Assembly: GCA_039028895.1 (NCBI GenBank)
Contig: JBCCHF010000015.1
Span: 1-64,000, forward strand
DNA length: 64,000 nt
Source: JAHDCJ01 sp039028895
GTDB lineage: Bacteria; Bacteroidota; Bacteroidia; Chitinophagales; Saprospiraceae
Direction of reading: 5' to 3'
This document shows positions 17,176 through 25,899 of this stretch, piece by piece (the stretch's first letter is position 1; each line of letters begins with the position of its first letter). A program made the position numbers and the translations under genes. Under the pieces are notes generated by a model. The model saw nothing but the letters and a program-made list of their open reading frames with translations. It made no database searches and was not told where the DNA came from.

Positions 17176-17186
17176 CCTCTTCTCCC

Positions 17187-18101
17187 CTATTCTTTTACCT
17201 TAAACTCCTTTCTCAGGAAATTTGCGCCAAGCGAGATCTCATTCGAAGACCCCACATAATCCTGGAATTTACCTGTAGCAATATCAAAGGAAAAGAGAAT
17301 TGGGAACTGCTTGTCAAATGTCACCTTTAATAGGAAAGAGAGGAATCCCGGGTTTCTATATGAAAACCCTGCACTTAACTGGTCGTCAAGAAAATGAAAG
17401 TTGACTCCGCCCTGGATTTGAGGATCAGTGTTTTCAGTAGTTTTTACCATTAAACTTGGCTCAACTCCAACATGTTTTCCTTTCCAATGGTATCCGGCAA
17501 TCAAATAATGGTGTCTATACAACTGAGCGATCGGATCCCGTATTTCAGGGGAAGTGCCTACATCAAGATCAGCTTGAATCAAATTGAGTGCGGAATAACC
17601 TACATAGAGATTTTTCCAATCCAGAAAGACACCTGCAGAAGCATCGCCAGAGGTAGTACCATCCCGCGCTTCAAAAATAGCCGGATCGTTATCTACTGCG
17701 AAATCAATACGGTCAACATCAACCTGGAAGTGCATTATTCGACCTTCAAGCCCAATCGAGAGTTTAAGGTCTTCTGTTCTGAACAAGTAGTAAGAAAAAG
17801 CAAGTTTTCCACCATATTGCAGTGTGGGCCCCACAAGGTCATAAACAAGGGAAGCACCCAGTCCGATCCTTTTTATGCCGCCGCTATAGGTGAGGCCATA
17901 AGTTTTAGGGGCTTCCGGGAAATTGACCCATTGGAAGCGATTGACCAGCCTTATTTCGTGATTATCTGATTCCCCAGCAGCAGCTGGATTGTACAAGATC
18001 TTATTATAGTTGTATTGTGAGAAATGAGGTTCCTGTTGCGCAAACACCACACTTCCAATAAAACAGTAAATAATAATTAGTTGTAAACGTTTCATTTTCA
18101 T
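17187..18101 (-). CDS. PorP/SprF-family T9SS outer-membrane protein
   Basis: A 304-residue protein with signal peptide (1-21, ending VVFAQ) and the family hallmark right after it: EPHFSQYNYNKILYNPAAAGES. The rest is a beta-barrel-like pattern with a last strand SFDIATGKFQDYVGSSNEISLGANF. In Flavobacterium, SprF of this family is needed to expose the adhesin SprB on the surface. Here the gene lies 4 bases after the stop of the 1965-residue repetitive T9SS protein, so it is probably its dedicated partner and last gene of that operon. It converges with mqnA with only 11 bases between the stops. Confidence 0.93.
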   Translation of the reverse strand: MKMKRLQLIIIYCFIGSVVFAQQEPHFSQYNYNKILYNPAAAGESDNHEIRLVNRFQWVNFPEAPKTYGLTYSGGIKRIGLGASLVYDLVGPTLQYGGKLAFSYYLFRTEDLKLSIGLEGRIMHFQVDVDRIDFAVDNDPAIFEARDGTTSGDASAGVFLDWKNLYVGYSALNLIQADLDVGTSPEIRDPIAQLYRHHYLIAGYHWKGKHVGVEPSLMVKTTENTDPQIQGGVNFHFLDDQLSAGFSYRNPGFLSFLLKVTFDKQFPILFSFDIATGKFQDYVGSSNEISLGANFLRKEFKVKE

Positions 18102-18105
18102 AGTT

Positions 18106-21100
18106 TTAGCGGATGATGGTTACAGTACCTTTGAATACATTTCTTCCAGGGGTATCCCGAACGGTCAAGATATAATAATAGGTGCCATCTGGTAAAGGCT
18201 TACCTTTAAATGTGCCATCCCAGTTATTGCCATAATTCGTTGCTTCAAAAACTAATTGTCCCCAGCGATTATATACTTGCAATTCGGTGCTAAAGAACTC
18301 GATACATTCAATTACCCAAACATCATTTACACCATCATCATTAGGGCTGAAGCCGACATTTGTAGACAGACAATCCAATTCATCTACCACTGTCACAGTT
18401 ACACTGTCAGCAGCAGAACAGCCTAATTCATCAGAAACGTTCAAATAATAAGTGGTCGTCTCAGAAGGTGTAGCAATTGGATCTTCAACGGTAGGATCGC
18501 TTAACGAGCCAGTCGGCATCCACATAAACATAGGGCCACCACTTCCATTTAACTGGGTGGATTCTCCCAAGTATATTTCCACATCATCTCCTGCTTCTGC
18601 AACCAGGGCTGTAAATTTAATTTCTTCAAGTGCTCCATAATCATCAGAAGTACAACCAATATCGTCATAGGCAATTGCGCTCCAGGTCTGGCCATCGGAT
18701 AATGGCAGGAAGTAGGTCTCTCCCGGCTCAATTTCCTCGAAAAATGTCATTCCATCTAATGATAATTCCAGTGTATATCCAGTAGCTCCCATATCCATAC
18801 CAGGCAATCCTCCGGAAACTGAAAGTGCTACTACTGCATTGCCCGCTCCATCACATTCATACATATAATCAGCGCCATTATTTAACAAGATCGCGTCCAA
18901 ATCGGCACAGGTTTCTGCACAACCAGTCAGATCTTCTACAAATGTACCCGATGTTGTAGCTGGCGGACATCCCAGGGCATCAGTAACTGAAATATTCCAG
19001 TTGTCTCCATCATTCAAAGTAAATATGAAACTTGAAGGACCACCATTATCAGAATTAAGGGTGAAAATTCCATTTGCTCCGGTTGTACCGGAAATAGTTA
19101 ATTCGTAATCAGAGGTTCCTCCATCAATGGAAGGCAGGCCTCCTTCTACGGTTATTGTGGCCTGGGCCATCCCATCTCCAATGCAATCAATCTCAAGTTC
19201 AGGAGTAATAATGATCACCGGCGCCATATCACAAACATCCATACAGTCTGCTTCATCTTCAATAAATTGATCTGAAATTGAGACTGCATCACAACCAAGC
19301 GTATCAGTAATTGAACCGGTCCAGGAGTTGCCATCATTTACTGTGAAAGTATAGGTTGTAATTCCCCCTCCATTACTAGCCACATTAAACACGCCATTAG
19401 ATGATGTCGTACCACTAACCGTAACTTCATATCCAGAGTTACCGCCATCGATCGAAGGTAAACCGCCATCAAAACTCACCGTTACTTCAGCAGCCCCTTC
19501 ACCAAGACACATATACATAAAGTCAGGATCAACAATCTGTAATGGCGAAGTATTACAGATTTCGCTACAGTCTGTAGCATCTTCTTCAAACAAATCTGAA
19601 ACTTCTGTTGGTGTGCAACCAAGGTCATCGGTAACACTAACCGTCCAACTATTTCCATCATTGACCACAAAAGTGTAAGATGTAAGCCCCCCACTATTGC
19701 TGGCTACTGCAAAGTTGCCATTCGACATGGAAGTCCCGGAAACAGTAACAGAGTATCCAGTACTTCCGCCATCTAGTGAAGGTAAACCACCTTCAAAACT
19801 GATAGTAACTTCTGCTACTCCTCCACCAAGACAATTGTAGATAAAGTCAGGTGGTGCAATTTGTATTGGAAATGTATCACAAATCTCACTGCAGTCCGTA
19901 GCATCCTCTTCGAAAAGATCTGTTATTATTGCCGGTGGGCATCCCAGGTCATCGGTTATACTTACAGTCCAATTATTACCATCATTGACGATGAATGAAT
20001 AAGTTGTTATTCCACCTCCATCACTTGCTACAGCAAATGTGCCATCAGACATGTTGGTCCCAGTTACCGTTACCGAATAGCCTGTGCTCCCTCCGTCAAC
20101 GGCGGGTAATCCGCCACCAAATGCAATAAAGACTTCTGCCTGTCCGCCACCGAGACAGTTGTATTCAAATTCAACCCCTCCGGTAATAATCGGATTTGAT
20201 AGGCAGAGTTCCGCACAATTGGTAGCATCCTCAATAAATTGGTCACCGATATCTACAGGCGGACAACCAAGTTCATCCGTAACCGAAGCCATCCATATAT
20301 CACCGTCGTTTACCGTAAATATATAGGAAGTTGGCCCACCACCATTACTGGCCACATTGAAATTACCATCAGCTGAGGTGGTACCGGAAACAGTAACTTC
20401 ATACCCCGTAGCACCCCCATCAAAAGTTGGAAGACCACCTTCAAAGGTGATGGTTACTTCAGCAAGGCCACCGCCAAGACAATTGTACTCAAAACCCGGT
20501 GCGATTGAGACCAGCGGGTTTTGGTTACATAATTCTGCGCAGTCCACATTATCTTCATTAAATTCGTCACCCACGCTGGCTGCAGGGCAATCCAGAATAT
20601 CAGTGATATTCGCCAACCAATTGTCTCCATCATTGACCGTAAAGGTATAAGTTGTCACTCCCCCTCCGTTAGAAGCAACTGTAAAAACACCATCCGAAGG
20701 AGTTGTACCTGAAATGGTAACTTCATATCCCGTGGATCCATTATCCAATGATGGAATCCCGCCTTCGAAAGAAATCGTTACTTCAGCCAAACCACCGCCA
20801 AGACAGGCGTATTCAAAGTCTGCGGACACTGAAATAGGTGCATTGAGACATAAATCGGCACAATTGGTTTGGTCAAAATCAAATTGCCCAGATGCCATTC
20901 CGGCATCACATGCGTCTTCATCTGTAACAGAAACACTCCAGTTATCACCATCAGCGACCTCGAATGTATAAGAGACCGTTCCACCAACCATTCCAGTAAC
21001 AGGATCATCTGTAACATTTCCTCCTGCATTCGAACCAGACACGGTCACCAGGTAGTTCGACCCATCGGATTCGGGTTTCCCCCCAAGTAAAGTTATCGTC

Positions 21101-24003
21101 ACTGTAGCAGATTGATCGACAGGATCACAATCGTATACCGTTTCATCAATTGGGTTAGGAAATACCCCGATCGGATTGTAAAGTATACATGGATCGATAC
21201 AGGAGATTGAAGTTGCATCGATCATCGTAGTTTCCATACAACCTTCATCATCAGTAACCGTAACAGTGTATATCAGATTGATCGGTGCGTTAAAGACAAT
21301 TGTTCCGTTTTGGGAAACAGTCCCTGTCGCAAAAGGAGTGCTGCCAGATGATATTTCATAATCAAAATCAGAACCATCATATGCAGGCAGACCACCACTA
21401 ACATCAACGGAAACAACACAACTTTGATCATTAACTGTTGGATTGTTGAATGAGATTGGTTCAAGGAAAACAACTGGCGCAGTATCTTCTATCCTTGCAG
21501 AAGGGCAATAATCACCCCAGGTGGCTATTTCGTCGACCAATGCGGATACATAAATGACCGTATTAAAAGGAGGACTTACACCTGTTCCATTATTGTCAAA
21601 TTGACCTCCGGTTCCGGGAGGACGTGAATCATACACTGTAATGGGATCATACGGAAGCATCGGATTTTCGGTGTTATGGAGCAGGAATCCTTCATCAAGA
21701 CATCCACTGGATGGTAAAATCGTATTTGACGAACTCGCGGAAATTGACTCACCATAGCAGATGATGCCGATATCAGGAACAGCGGACTGGCCATCATAGG
21801 TGTCGCCATCAAGATCAAGATAAGCTGTATTACCAGCCATCACCTCAACTTCAGAAATATTATCAATAGAATATGATCCTGCATCACCAACAGCGCCTCC
21901 ATCCACCTGGATAGCATAGGTGTCACCCGGGACAAGACAGCAAACCTGGATGGTTGTAGGAGAAACATTCGCAATACCACTTCCTAGTGATGAGATAACT
22001 GGCGTAGACTGTGTACCATTAGTCGTAAAAGTTCTTCCAGCACTTCCATTGGGAGAAGGACAGCCAACACCGTCATTGGCTAAGCCGCCATAACAATCAC
22101 CACCATTAAAAAGTGCGTAAACATTAAAATTCACCTGACTAATGCTTCCTGCGCTAACAGTAATGTCTACTACGCCCGAGGGCGGAGCCGTGAAATAATG
22201 CCAGGTTGTTTGATCTGCAGTCGCTCCTGTAGGTGATGAAGAAGGCTCTCCTGCCAATTGCTCATAACATGCATTGGTGTTATCACCACCAACCTGAGGA
22301 GTTGCAGGTGCTCCCAATAACTGAACAGGTACTTCGAAAGTCGGATCATCGAGTGTAAGACACAAAATATCATTTCCGGGAGCATTGGACCCAGGATCAT
22401 AAAGCCATACTTCACGATTTCCTAAAGAAATGGTTTGAGGATCAATCATTCCGAAATATGTATAACCCGGCTCAAGGCATGTTACCTGGATGGCGGCGGT
22501 ATTAAAACCAAAAAAGGTACCATCATCGTAATAAGTATTAAAGTCGTTATTGGGGATTTCAATGTTTGCACAGGAATGATCAGTTGGTGTACCTGGGGAA
22601 AACGCCGGATCATGGGCATACATATAAATAGACTCGCCTTGCACCCCAAGTATGGAAGGAATATCCACTTCCATCGAAATCGCACCACTGCAAGGTGCTA
22701 CGAAGTCAAACCAATTAGATTCAGTCAAATCATCAGCCTCAAGGGTATTGACTGTTGTATAGGCTTCGATGACATCGCCCTGGACTTCCTGGTCGAAACT
22801 ACAGCTGGCGGAAAAAACTACAGTTGGCGGACCAGGCGAAGCCTGCATCGTTTGCGTTACAGGAATATTTACATCGGTACACGGAATGTCAGAAAAGTTC
22901 GCCGCAGGACCATTTAAATCTGAGACATTAATCCCTATTTCTCCAAACTCATTATTACCATCAGTACTAACCTGTATATAATAGTATTGCCAGGGCACCA
23001 ATGCTGGAGAGACAAAAAGATCGAGATCAACCAATGTCTGAACGCAACTGTTCATTGCCATGTCAGCTTCTCCTTCCAAGTTTAAGAAACCACCTAGGTC
23101 AGCCTCAGACATATAGGACAAATAATCGTATTTGGTCTTAACAACAGTACCATCAGGAGCTACACCTTGTGAACATCCCGGACCATCTGCTGCATGATAA
23201 ACCACAATCTCGGTACCAAAATCAGTGGATCCGACATCAGTACTGATATCAACGGCACCTTGAGGAGGAGCCTGGAAATATACCCAACCAGAACCATGAT
23301 TCGGTAAATCACCGCCTGGAGTTGGTTCACCAGCTTCGAAAGTCTGGTTTCCGCACCAGGAAAAATCATTGGTTCCGCTGCCCACAACAATTTGAGCGGC
23401 ATCGCAAATATTATCAGCAATCAAACTGACTGGTACGGAGATAGCTTCAACTGAGAAGGTGATGGAAAAATCCTGGTTGCAACCACCTCCAGATCCAGAA
23501 GCCATGAAAGTCTGAAAATTGGTATTGCCAAAAGCAGGAACAGGTATGGAAACACTTTGTAATCCGGTTTCTCCTTGTGTAAGCAGTAACCCATAATTAG
23601 TAAGATCGTCATTTTCGTAAGCTTCCCAGTTAATATTGATTTGGGAAGGGAAAATCGACGGGCAATCATACTGGTGATTGAAAAACAACTCATTTGGATT
23701 TTGGCTGTAAGGACCATTCGAGTTATTATTAAATGAAAAGTTGACATCTGTCAAGGGAATTTCCCCATTATTATTGGTATTCCCTACAGTATTATCAGTA
23801 GCCTGGTATTCCCAAACAAAATCACTATCTGAATCTCCGATACCGAAAGGTCCTCCCGGATCACAGTCTTCACTAGTCAAGGTAGCAATGTTTGTAACAG
23901 TAACCCTGACGATGCCTTGTGCATAGATGTGCATAGAACTGACCAATAAGATCAGCAAAATCAGGTATTGAAATTTTTGGAATTGTATAAATCTGGATTT
24001 CAT
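18106..24003 (-). CDS. giant repetitive T9SS surface protein (gliding-motility-type C-terminal domain)
   Basis: A 1965-residue exported protein. A signal peptide (1-28, ending IYAQ) is followed by an N-terminal region with at least three related beta domains (WVYFQAPPQGAVDIS, WFDFVAPCSGAISME, WHYFTAPPSGVVDIT). Residues about 855-1740 consist of nine repeats, the central ones exactly 108 residues long, each starting with C(L/I)GxGxAEVTI and containing four cysteines at fixed positions. A further domain (about 1790-1860, AEAGDDVEIYLGESTQLNGSGG) precedes the type B sorting domain of roughly the last 90 residues (VGFSPNDDGVNDVWVIE to FKGTVTII). Such proteins are exported by T9SS and shown on the surface, as adhesins or appendages. 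The next gene encodes a PorP/SprF partner. Function beyond adhesion is not readable. Confidence 0.93.
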   Translation of the reverse strand: MKSRFIQFQKFQYLILLILLVSSMHIYAQGIVRVTVTNIATLTSEDCDPGGPFGIGDSDSDFVWEYQATDNTVGNTNNNGEIPLTDVNFSFNNNSNGPYSQNPNELFFNHQYDCPSIFPSQININWEAYENDDLTNYGLLLTQGETGLQSVSIPVPAFGNTNFQTFMASGSGGGCNQDFSITFSVEAISVPVSLIADNICDAAQIVVGSGTNDFSWCGNQTFEAGEPTPGGDLPNHGSGWVYFQAPPQGAVDISTDVGSTDFGTEIVVYHAADGPGCSQGVAPDGTVVKTKYDYLSYMSEADLGGFLNLEGEADMAMNSCVQTLVDLDLFVSPALVPWQYYYIQVSTDGNNEFGEIGINVSDLNGPAANFSDIPCTDVNIPVTQTMQASPGPPTVVFSASCSFDQEVQGDVIEAYTTVNTLEADDLTESNWFDFVAPCSGAISMEVDIPSILGVQGESIYMYAHDPAFSPGTPTDHSCANIEIPNNDFNTYYDDGTFFGFNTAAIQVTCLEPGYTYFGMIDPQTISLGNREVWLYDPGSNAPGNDILCLTLDDPTFEVPVQLLGAPATPQVGGDNTNACYEQLAGEPSSSPTGATADQTTWHYFTAPPSGVVDITVSAGSISQVNFNVYALFNGGDCYGGLANDGVGCPSPNGSAGRTFTTNGTQSTPVISSLGSGIANVSPTTIQVCCLVPGDTYAIQVDGGAVGDAGSYSIDNISEVEVMAGNTAYLDLDGDTYDGQSAVPDIGIICYGESISASSSNTILPSSGCLDEGFLLHNTENPMLPYDPITVYDSRPPGTGGQFDNNGTGVSPPFNTVIYVSALVDEIATWGDYCPSARIEDTAPVVFLEPISFNNPTVNDQSCVVSVDVSGGLPAYDGSDFDYEISSGSTPFATGTVSQNGTIVFNAPINLIYTVTVTDDEGCMETTMIDATSISCIDPCILYNPIGVFPNPIDETVYDCDPVDQSATVTITLLGGKPESDGSNYLVTVSGSNAGGNVTDDPVTGMVGGTVSYTFEVADGDNWSVSVTDEDACDAGMASGQFDFDQTNCADLCLNAPISVSADFEYACLGGGLAEVTISFEGGIPSLDNGSTGYEVTISGTTPSDGVFTVASNGGGVTTYTFTVNDGDNWLANITDILDCPAASVGDEFNEDNVDCAELCNQNPLVSIAPGFEYNCLGGGLAEVTITFEGGLPTFDGGATGYEVTVSGTTSADGNFNVASNGGGPTSYIFTVNDGDIWMASVTDELGCPPVDIGDQFIEDATNCAELCLSNPIITGGVEFEYNCLGGGQAEVFIAFGGGLPAVDGGSTGYSVTVTGTNMSDGTFAVASDGGGITTYSFIVNDGNNWTVSITDDLGCPPAIITDLFEEDATDCSEICDTFPIQIAPPDFIYNCLGGGVAEVTISFEGGLPSLDGGSTGYSVTVSGTSMSNGNFAVASNSGGLTSYTFVVNDGNSWTVSVTDDLGCTPTEVSDLFEEDATDCSEICNTSPLQIVDPDFMYMCLGEGAAEVTVSFDGGLPSIDGGNSGYEVTVSGTTSSNGVFNVASNGGGITTYTFTVNDGNSWTGSITDTLGCDAVSISDQFIEDEADCMDVCDMAPVIIITPELEIDCIGDGMAQATITVEGGLPSIDGGTSDYELTISGTTGANGIFTLNSDNGGPSSFIFTLNDGDNWNISVTDALGCPPATTSGTFVEDLTGCAETCADLDAILLNNGADYMYECDGAGNAVVALSVSGGLPGMDMGATGYTLELSLDGMTFFEEIEPGETYFLPLSDGQTWSAIAYDDIGCTSDDYGALEEIKFTALVAEAGDDVEIYLGESTQLNGSGGPMFMWMPTGSLSDPTVEDPIATPSETTTYYLNVSDELGCSAADSVTVTVVDELDCLSTNVGFSPNDDGVNDVWVIECIEFFSTELQVYNRWGQLVFEATNYGNNWDGTFKGKPLPDGTYYYILTVRDTPGRNVFKGTVTIIR
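18610..21425 (-). repeat. tandem 324-bp coding repeats of the surface protein
   Basis: Nine tandem units; the five middle ones are spaced exactly 324 bp apart (their C-L-G-G/E-G starts lie near 20.80, 20.47, 20.15, 19.82 and 19.50 kb). The two units nearest the N-terminus and the last one have diverged. The near-identical stretches could collapse or recombine. Confidence 0.85.
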
Positions 24004-24027
24004 ATATCTGGTTTGAGATCTTAAAAA

Positions 24028-24588
24028 TTAGGAGTCAGTCCGAACTTTATTCGTGATATACCATCGCCCTTCAAACTTATAGAATTTGTAGAAATAGACC
24101 GTCATGGTATTACCCGATGAATTCTGTTTCAAAACTACTGCTGCCCTGCCTCCGGGTAATGCCACATTTTCTTTAAATGAAAAAACGAGATTGGATATTT
24201 CCATTGATCCTTTAGCGGAAATAGCATCTCGGGTAGAAGTGAAATTTTGATAAACTCTTTGCCTTTCCTGCTCATAGTGAATTTCAAGGTTCTCCAAGGC
24301 TGCCAATTGGGCTTCCTCTGTTCTGAATCCAAAGTGTTGGATCATTTGACTGTAAACTTCTTTGGAGGGAAAGAAGGCATTAGCCTTTTCAAGATCGTTA
24401 GTCAATAAAGCGGTAACAAACTCAGCAGCAGCATTTTTACTGTCGATCTCTATTTGTGCCCTGGTTTGCTGATCGAGATCCTGATTAAGGACTAGGGTCT
24501 TGTCGAATTGGCCGTAGCTGCTAGTTGACAATGATCCACAGAAGACCATTATCATAACGACATGCCATAATCGTTTATCTAATTTCAT
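24028..24588 (-). CDS. exported protein of unknown function, NTF2-like?
   Basis: A 186-residue protein with a signal peptide (1-26, ending SSYGQ). The mature part starts with helices (NAAAEFVTALLTNDLEKANAFF) and ends with strands (TVYFYKFYKFEGRWYITNKV), a layout like NTF2/SnoaL-type cone domains, though I do not recognise the exact family. It is the first gene of an operon with the giant surface protein (24-base gap) and the PorP/SprF-type gene, so a role in envelope or T9SS-dependent display is plausible. A good promoter lies immediately upstream. Confidence 0.75.
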   Translation of the reverse strand: MKLDKRLWHVVMIMVFCGSLSTSSYGQFDKTLVLNQDLDQQTRAQIEIDSKNAAAEFVTALLTNDLEKANAFFPSKEVYSQMIQHFGFRTEEAQLAALENLEIHYEQERQRVYQNFTSTRDAISAKGSMEISNLVFSFKENVALPGGRAAVVLKQNSSGNTMTVYFYKFYKFEGRWYITNKVRTDS

Positions 24589-24601
24589 ATTGTAAGGTTT
24601 T

Positions 24602-24632
24602 CAAAGTTAATTGTCTCACTCCCCTTTCTCAA
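24602..24632 (-). promoter_or_regulatory. promoter of the surface-protein operon
   Basis: On the minus strand TAACTTTG (24602-24609) matches the -7 consensus TAnnTTTG, and a TTG -33 lies at 24630-24632 with a 20-base spacer. It would drive the three genes from 24588 down to 17187. Confidence 0.7.
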
Positions 24633-24794
24633 CTTAGGAAAATCTGGTAAGCGAAAACATGGTTCTAAAAATAAGACTATTTTTTTCTTTGGTTTTAATA
24701 ATTTTCAACCTGTATTTATTAAGCCTTCCAAATGATTGATTTTGGCATAAAAATCGATATAAGAAGACCTGTTAACCAAATTTTAACATTTTCA

Positions 24795-24830
24795 AACTAA
24801 ACTTTTAGTTGCACAACTAAAAACTTAGTT
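24795..24830. promoter_or_regulatory. alternating TTTTAGTT/AACTAAAA operator-like array
   Basis: Four half-sites alternate in direction: AACTAAA (24795-24801), TTTTAGTT (24803-24810), AACTAAAA (24815-24822) and CTTAGTT (24824-24830). They form overlapping palindromes just upstream of the DUF1573 gene. A related site (AACTA-N3-TTTTAGTT) precedes the BlaI-family gene at 25455-25470, so BlaI is the natural candidate to bind both. Confidence 0.55.
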
Positions 24831-24877
24831 ATACATTGCAGCTGTAATTAATTCAAACACCTTAAAACTGAATTATC

Positions 24878-25309
24878 ATGAAAAATTTATTATTGGCTAC
24901 ACTTTTCCTTTTTATGGGTATCGGCTTTAATGCAACTGCACAGGACACAACCAAAGATGCACCAAATGCAGAAACTGTGGCGCTTAAAGAGACCCCTGCT
25001 GCAAGCTGGGATGCTGACAGACACAACTTCGGTGAGATACCTCAAGGCACTCCGGTAACACACTCATTTACAATCAAAAACCTCCAAGCTGATCCTCTTT
25101 TGATTGATAATGTAAGGACGACATGTGGTTGTACTGCACCATCCTGGACAAAGGACCCGATTCTACCCGGAGAAGAAACCACAATTGAGATCTCCTTCAA
25201 TGCTGCCAAAGAAGGGAAATTCAATAAGGTTGTAAAAGTATATTTGAGCGGCCAAAAAGAGCCTGAATTCCTGATTATCCAGGGAGAAGTTTTACCCAAG
25301 AAAGGATAA
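24878..25309 (+). CDS. DUF1573 family exported protein
   Basis: A 143-residue protein with signal peptide (1-21, ending ATAQ) and one immunoglobulin-like DUF1573 domain: HNFGEIPQGTPVTHSFTIKN, then VRTTCGCTAPSW with Cys83 and Cys85, then PILPGEETTIEISFNA. The CGC pair is characteristic of the family. The function of DUF1573 proteins is not established; they are periplasmic or envelope proteins common in Bacteroidetes. Upstream is a strong inverted-repeat array, and the BlaI/M56 regulator pair lies 200 bases downstream on the same strand, so this gene may be a target of that pair. Confidence 0.9.
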   Translation: MKNLLLATLFLFMGIGFNATAQDTTKDAPNAETVALKETPAASWDADRHNFGEIPQGTPVTHSFTIKNLQADPLLIDNVRTTCGCTAPSWTKDPILPGEETTIEISFNAAKEGKFNKVVKVYLSGQKEPEFLIIQGEVLPKKG

Positions 25310-25454
25310 ACCATTATTTATGGGTTAGAGGGCAAATGATCCTGGTGGTTCTGAATAAGGCCAGATTTTTATATCTGGCAGCGATTTCGAGAACACATAT
25401 AACCGGGTCATTTGCCTGTTTTAGCATTTCCTACCTCACAGCGCCTCCTACTTC

Positions 25455-25470
25455 AACTATTCTTTTAGTT
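25455..25470. promoter_or_regulatory. operator-like inverted repeat upstream of the BlaI-family gene
   Basis: AACTA (25455-25459) and TAGTT (25466-25470) form an inverted repeat; the right half extends to CTTTTAGTT (25462-25470), a 9-mer also found at 24802-24810 upstream of the DUF1573 gene. Autoregulation by the BlaI-type repressor is the likely reading. Confidence 0.5.
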
Positions 25471-25508
25471 ATTGAAATTATTGTCTATCTTAGCCTCAAT
25501 TCAATCAA

Positions 25509-25898
25509 ATGTCAGGTATGAGCAAATTATTAACACCACTCGAACTTAAAGTGATGAATATCCTTTGGGAAATTGAGAGTGGATTTGTAAAAGACATTCT
25601 CGATCATTGGGAAGACCCTAACGACGACAACAAACCGGCCTATAATACGGTTTCTACTATTGTGCGTATTCTTAAAGACAAAAAAGGGTTCGTAGATATT
25701 AGAGCGCATGGGAGGACCCATGAATATTTCCCGATTATATCACAGGAAACCTACAGGAAGACTTTTTTAAAGAATGCTATATCCTCAGTTTTTGAGGGTA
25801 AAGTAAGCTCTCTTGTGTCTACATTAGTAGGTCAGGATGAAATTTCTCAAGATGAGTTGGACGAGTTAAAGTCTCTCATAGACGAAAAAGACGACTAG
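25509..25898 (+). CDS. BlaI/MecI/CopY-family repressor
   Basis: A 129-residue winged-helix repressor: LTPLELKVMNILWEIESGFVKDIL is the classical N-terminal start of the family, with AYNTVSTIVRILKDKKGFVDI as recognition helix and wing, and a helical C-terminal dimerisation part. In BlaI/MecI systems repression is lifted when the membrane metalloprotease partner causes cleavage. The partner M56 gene begins 1 base after this stop. ATG at 25509 gives MSGMSKLLTPLE; the ATG at 25518 is an equally possible start. The family is certain; the inducing signal is not a beta-lactam as far as the partner's sequence shows. Confidence 0.93.
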   Translation: MSGMSKLLTPLELKVMNILWEIESGFVKDILDHWEDPNDDNKPAYNTVSTIVRILKDKKGFVDIRAHGRTHEYFPIISQETYRKTFLKNAISSVFEGKVSSLVSTLVGQDEISQDELDELKSLIDEKDD

Positions 25899-25899
25899 T

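Noticed and set aside
20084..20971. Several similar plus-strand open frames at regular spacing
   Set aside because: They are antisense to the 324-bp coding repeats of the surface protein, so their similarity only reflects the repeats.
18610..21425. Regular repeats as a CRISPR array
   Set aside because: The unit is 324 bp, coding throughout and without spacers; it is a protein repeat.
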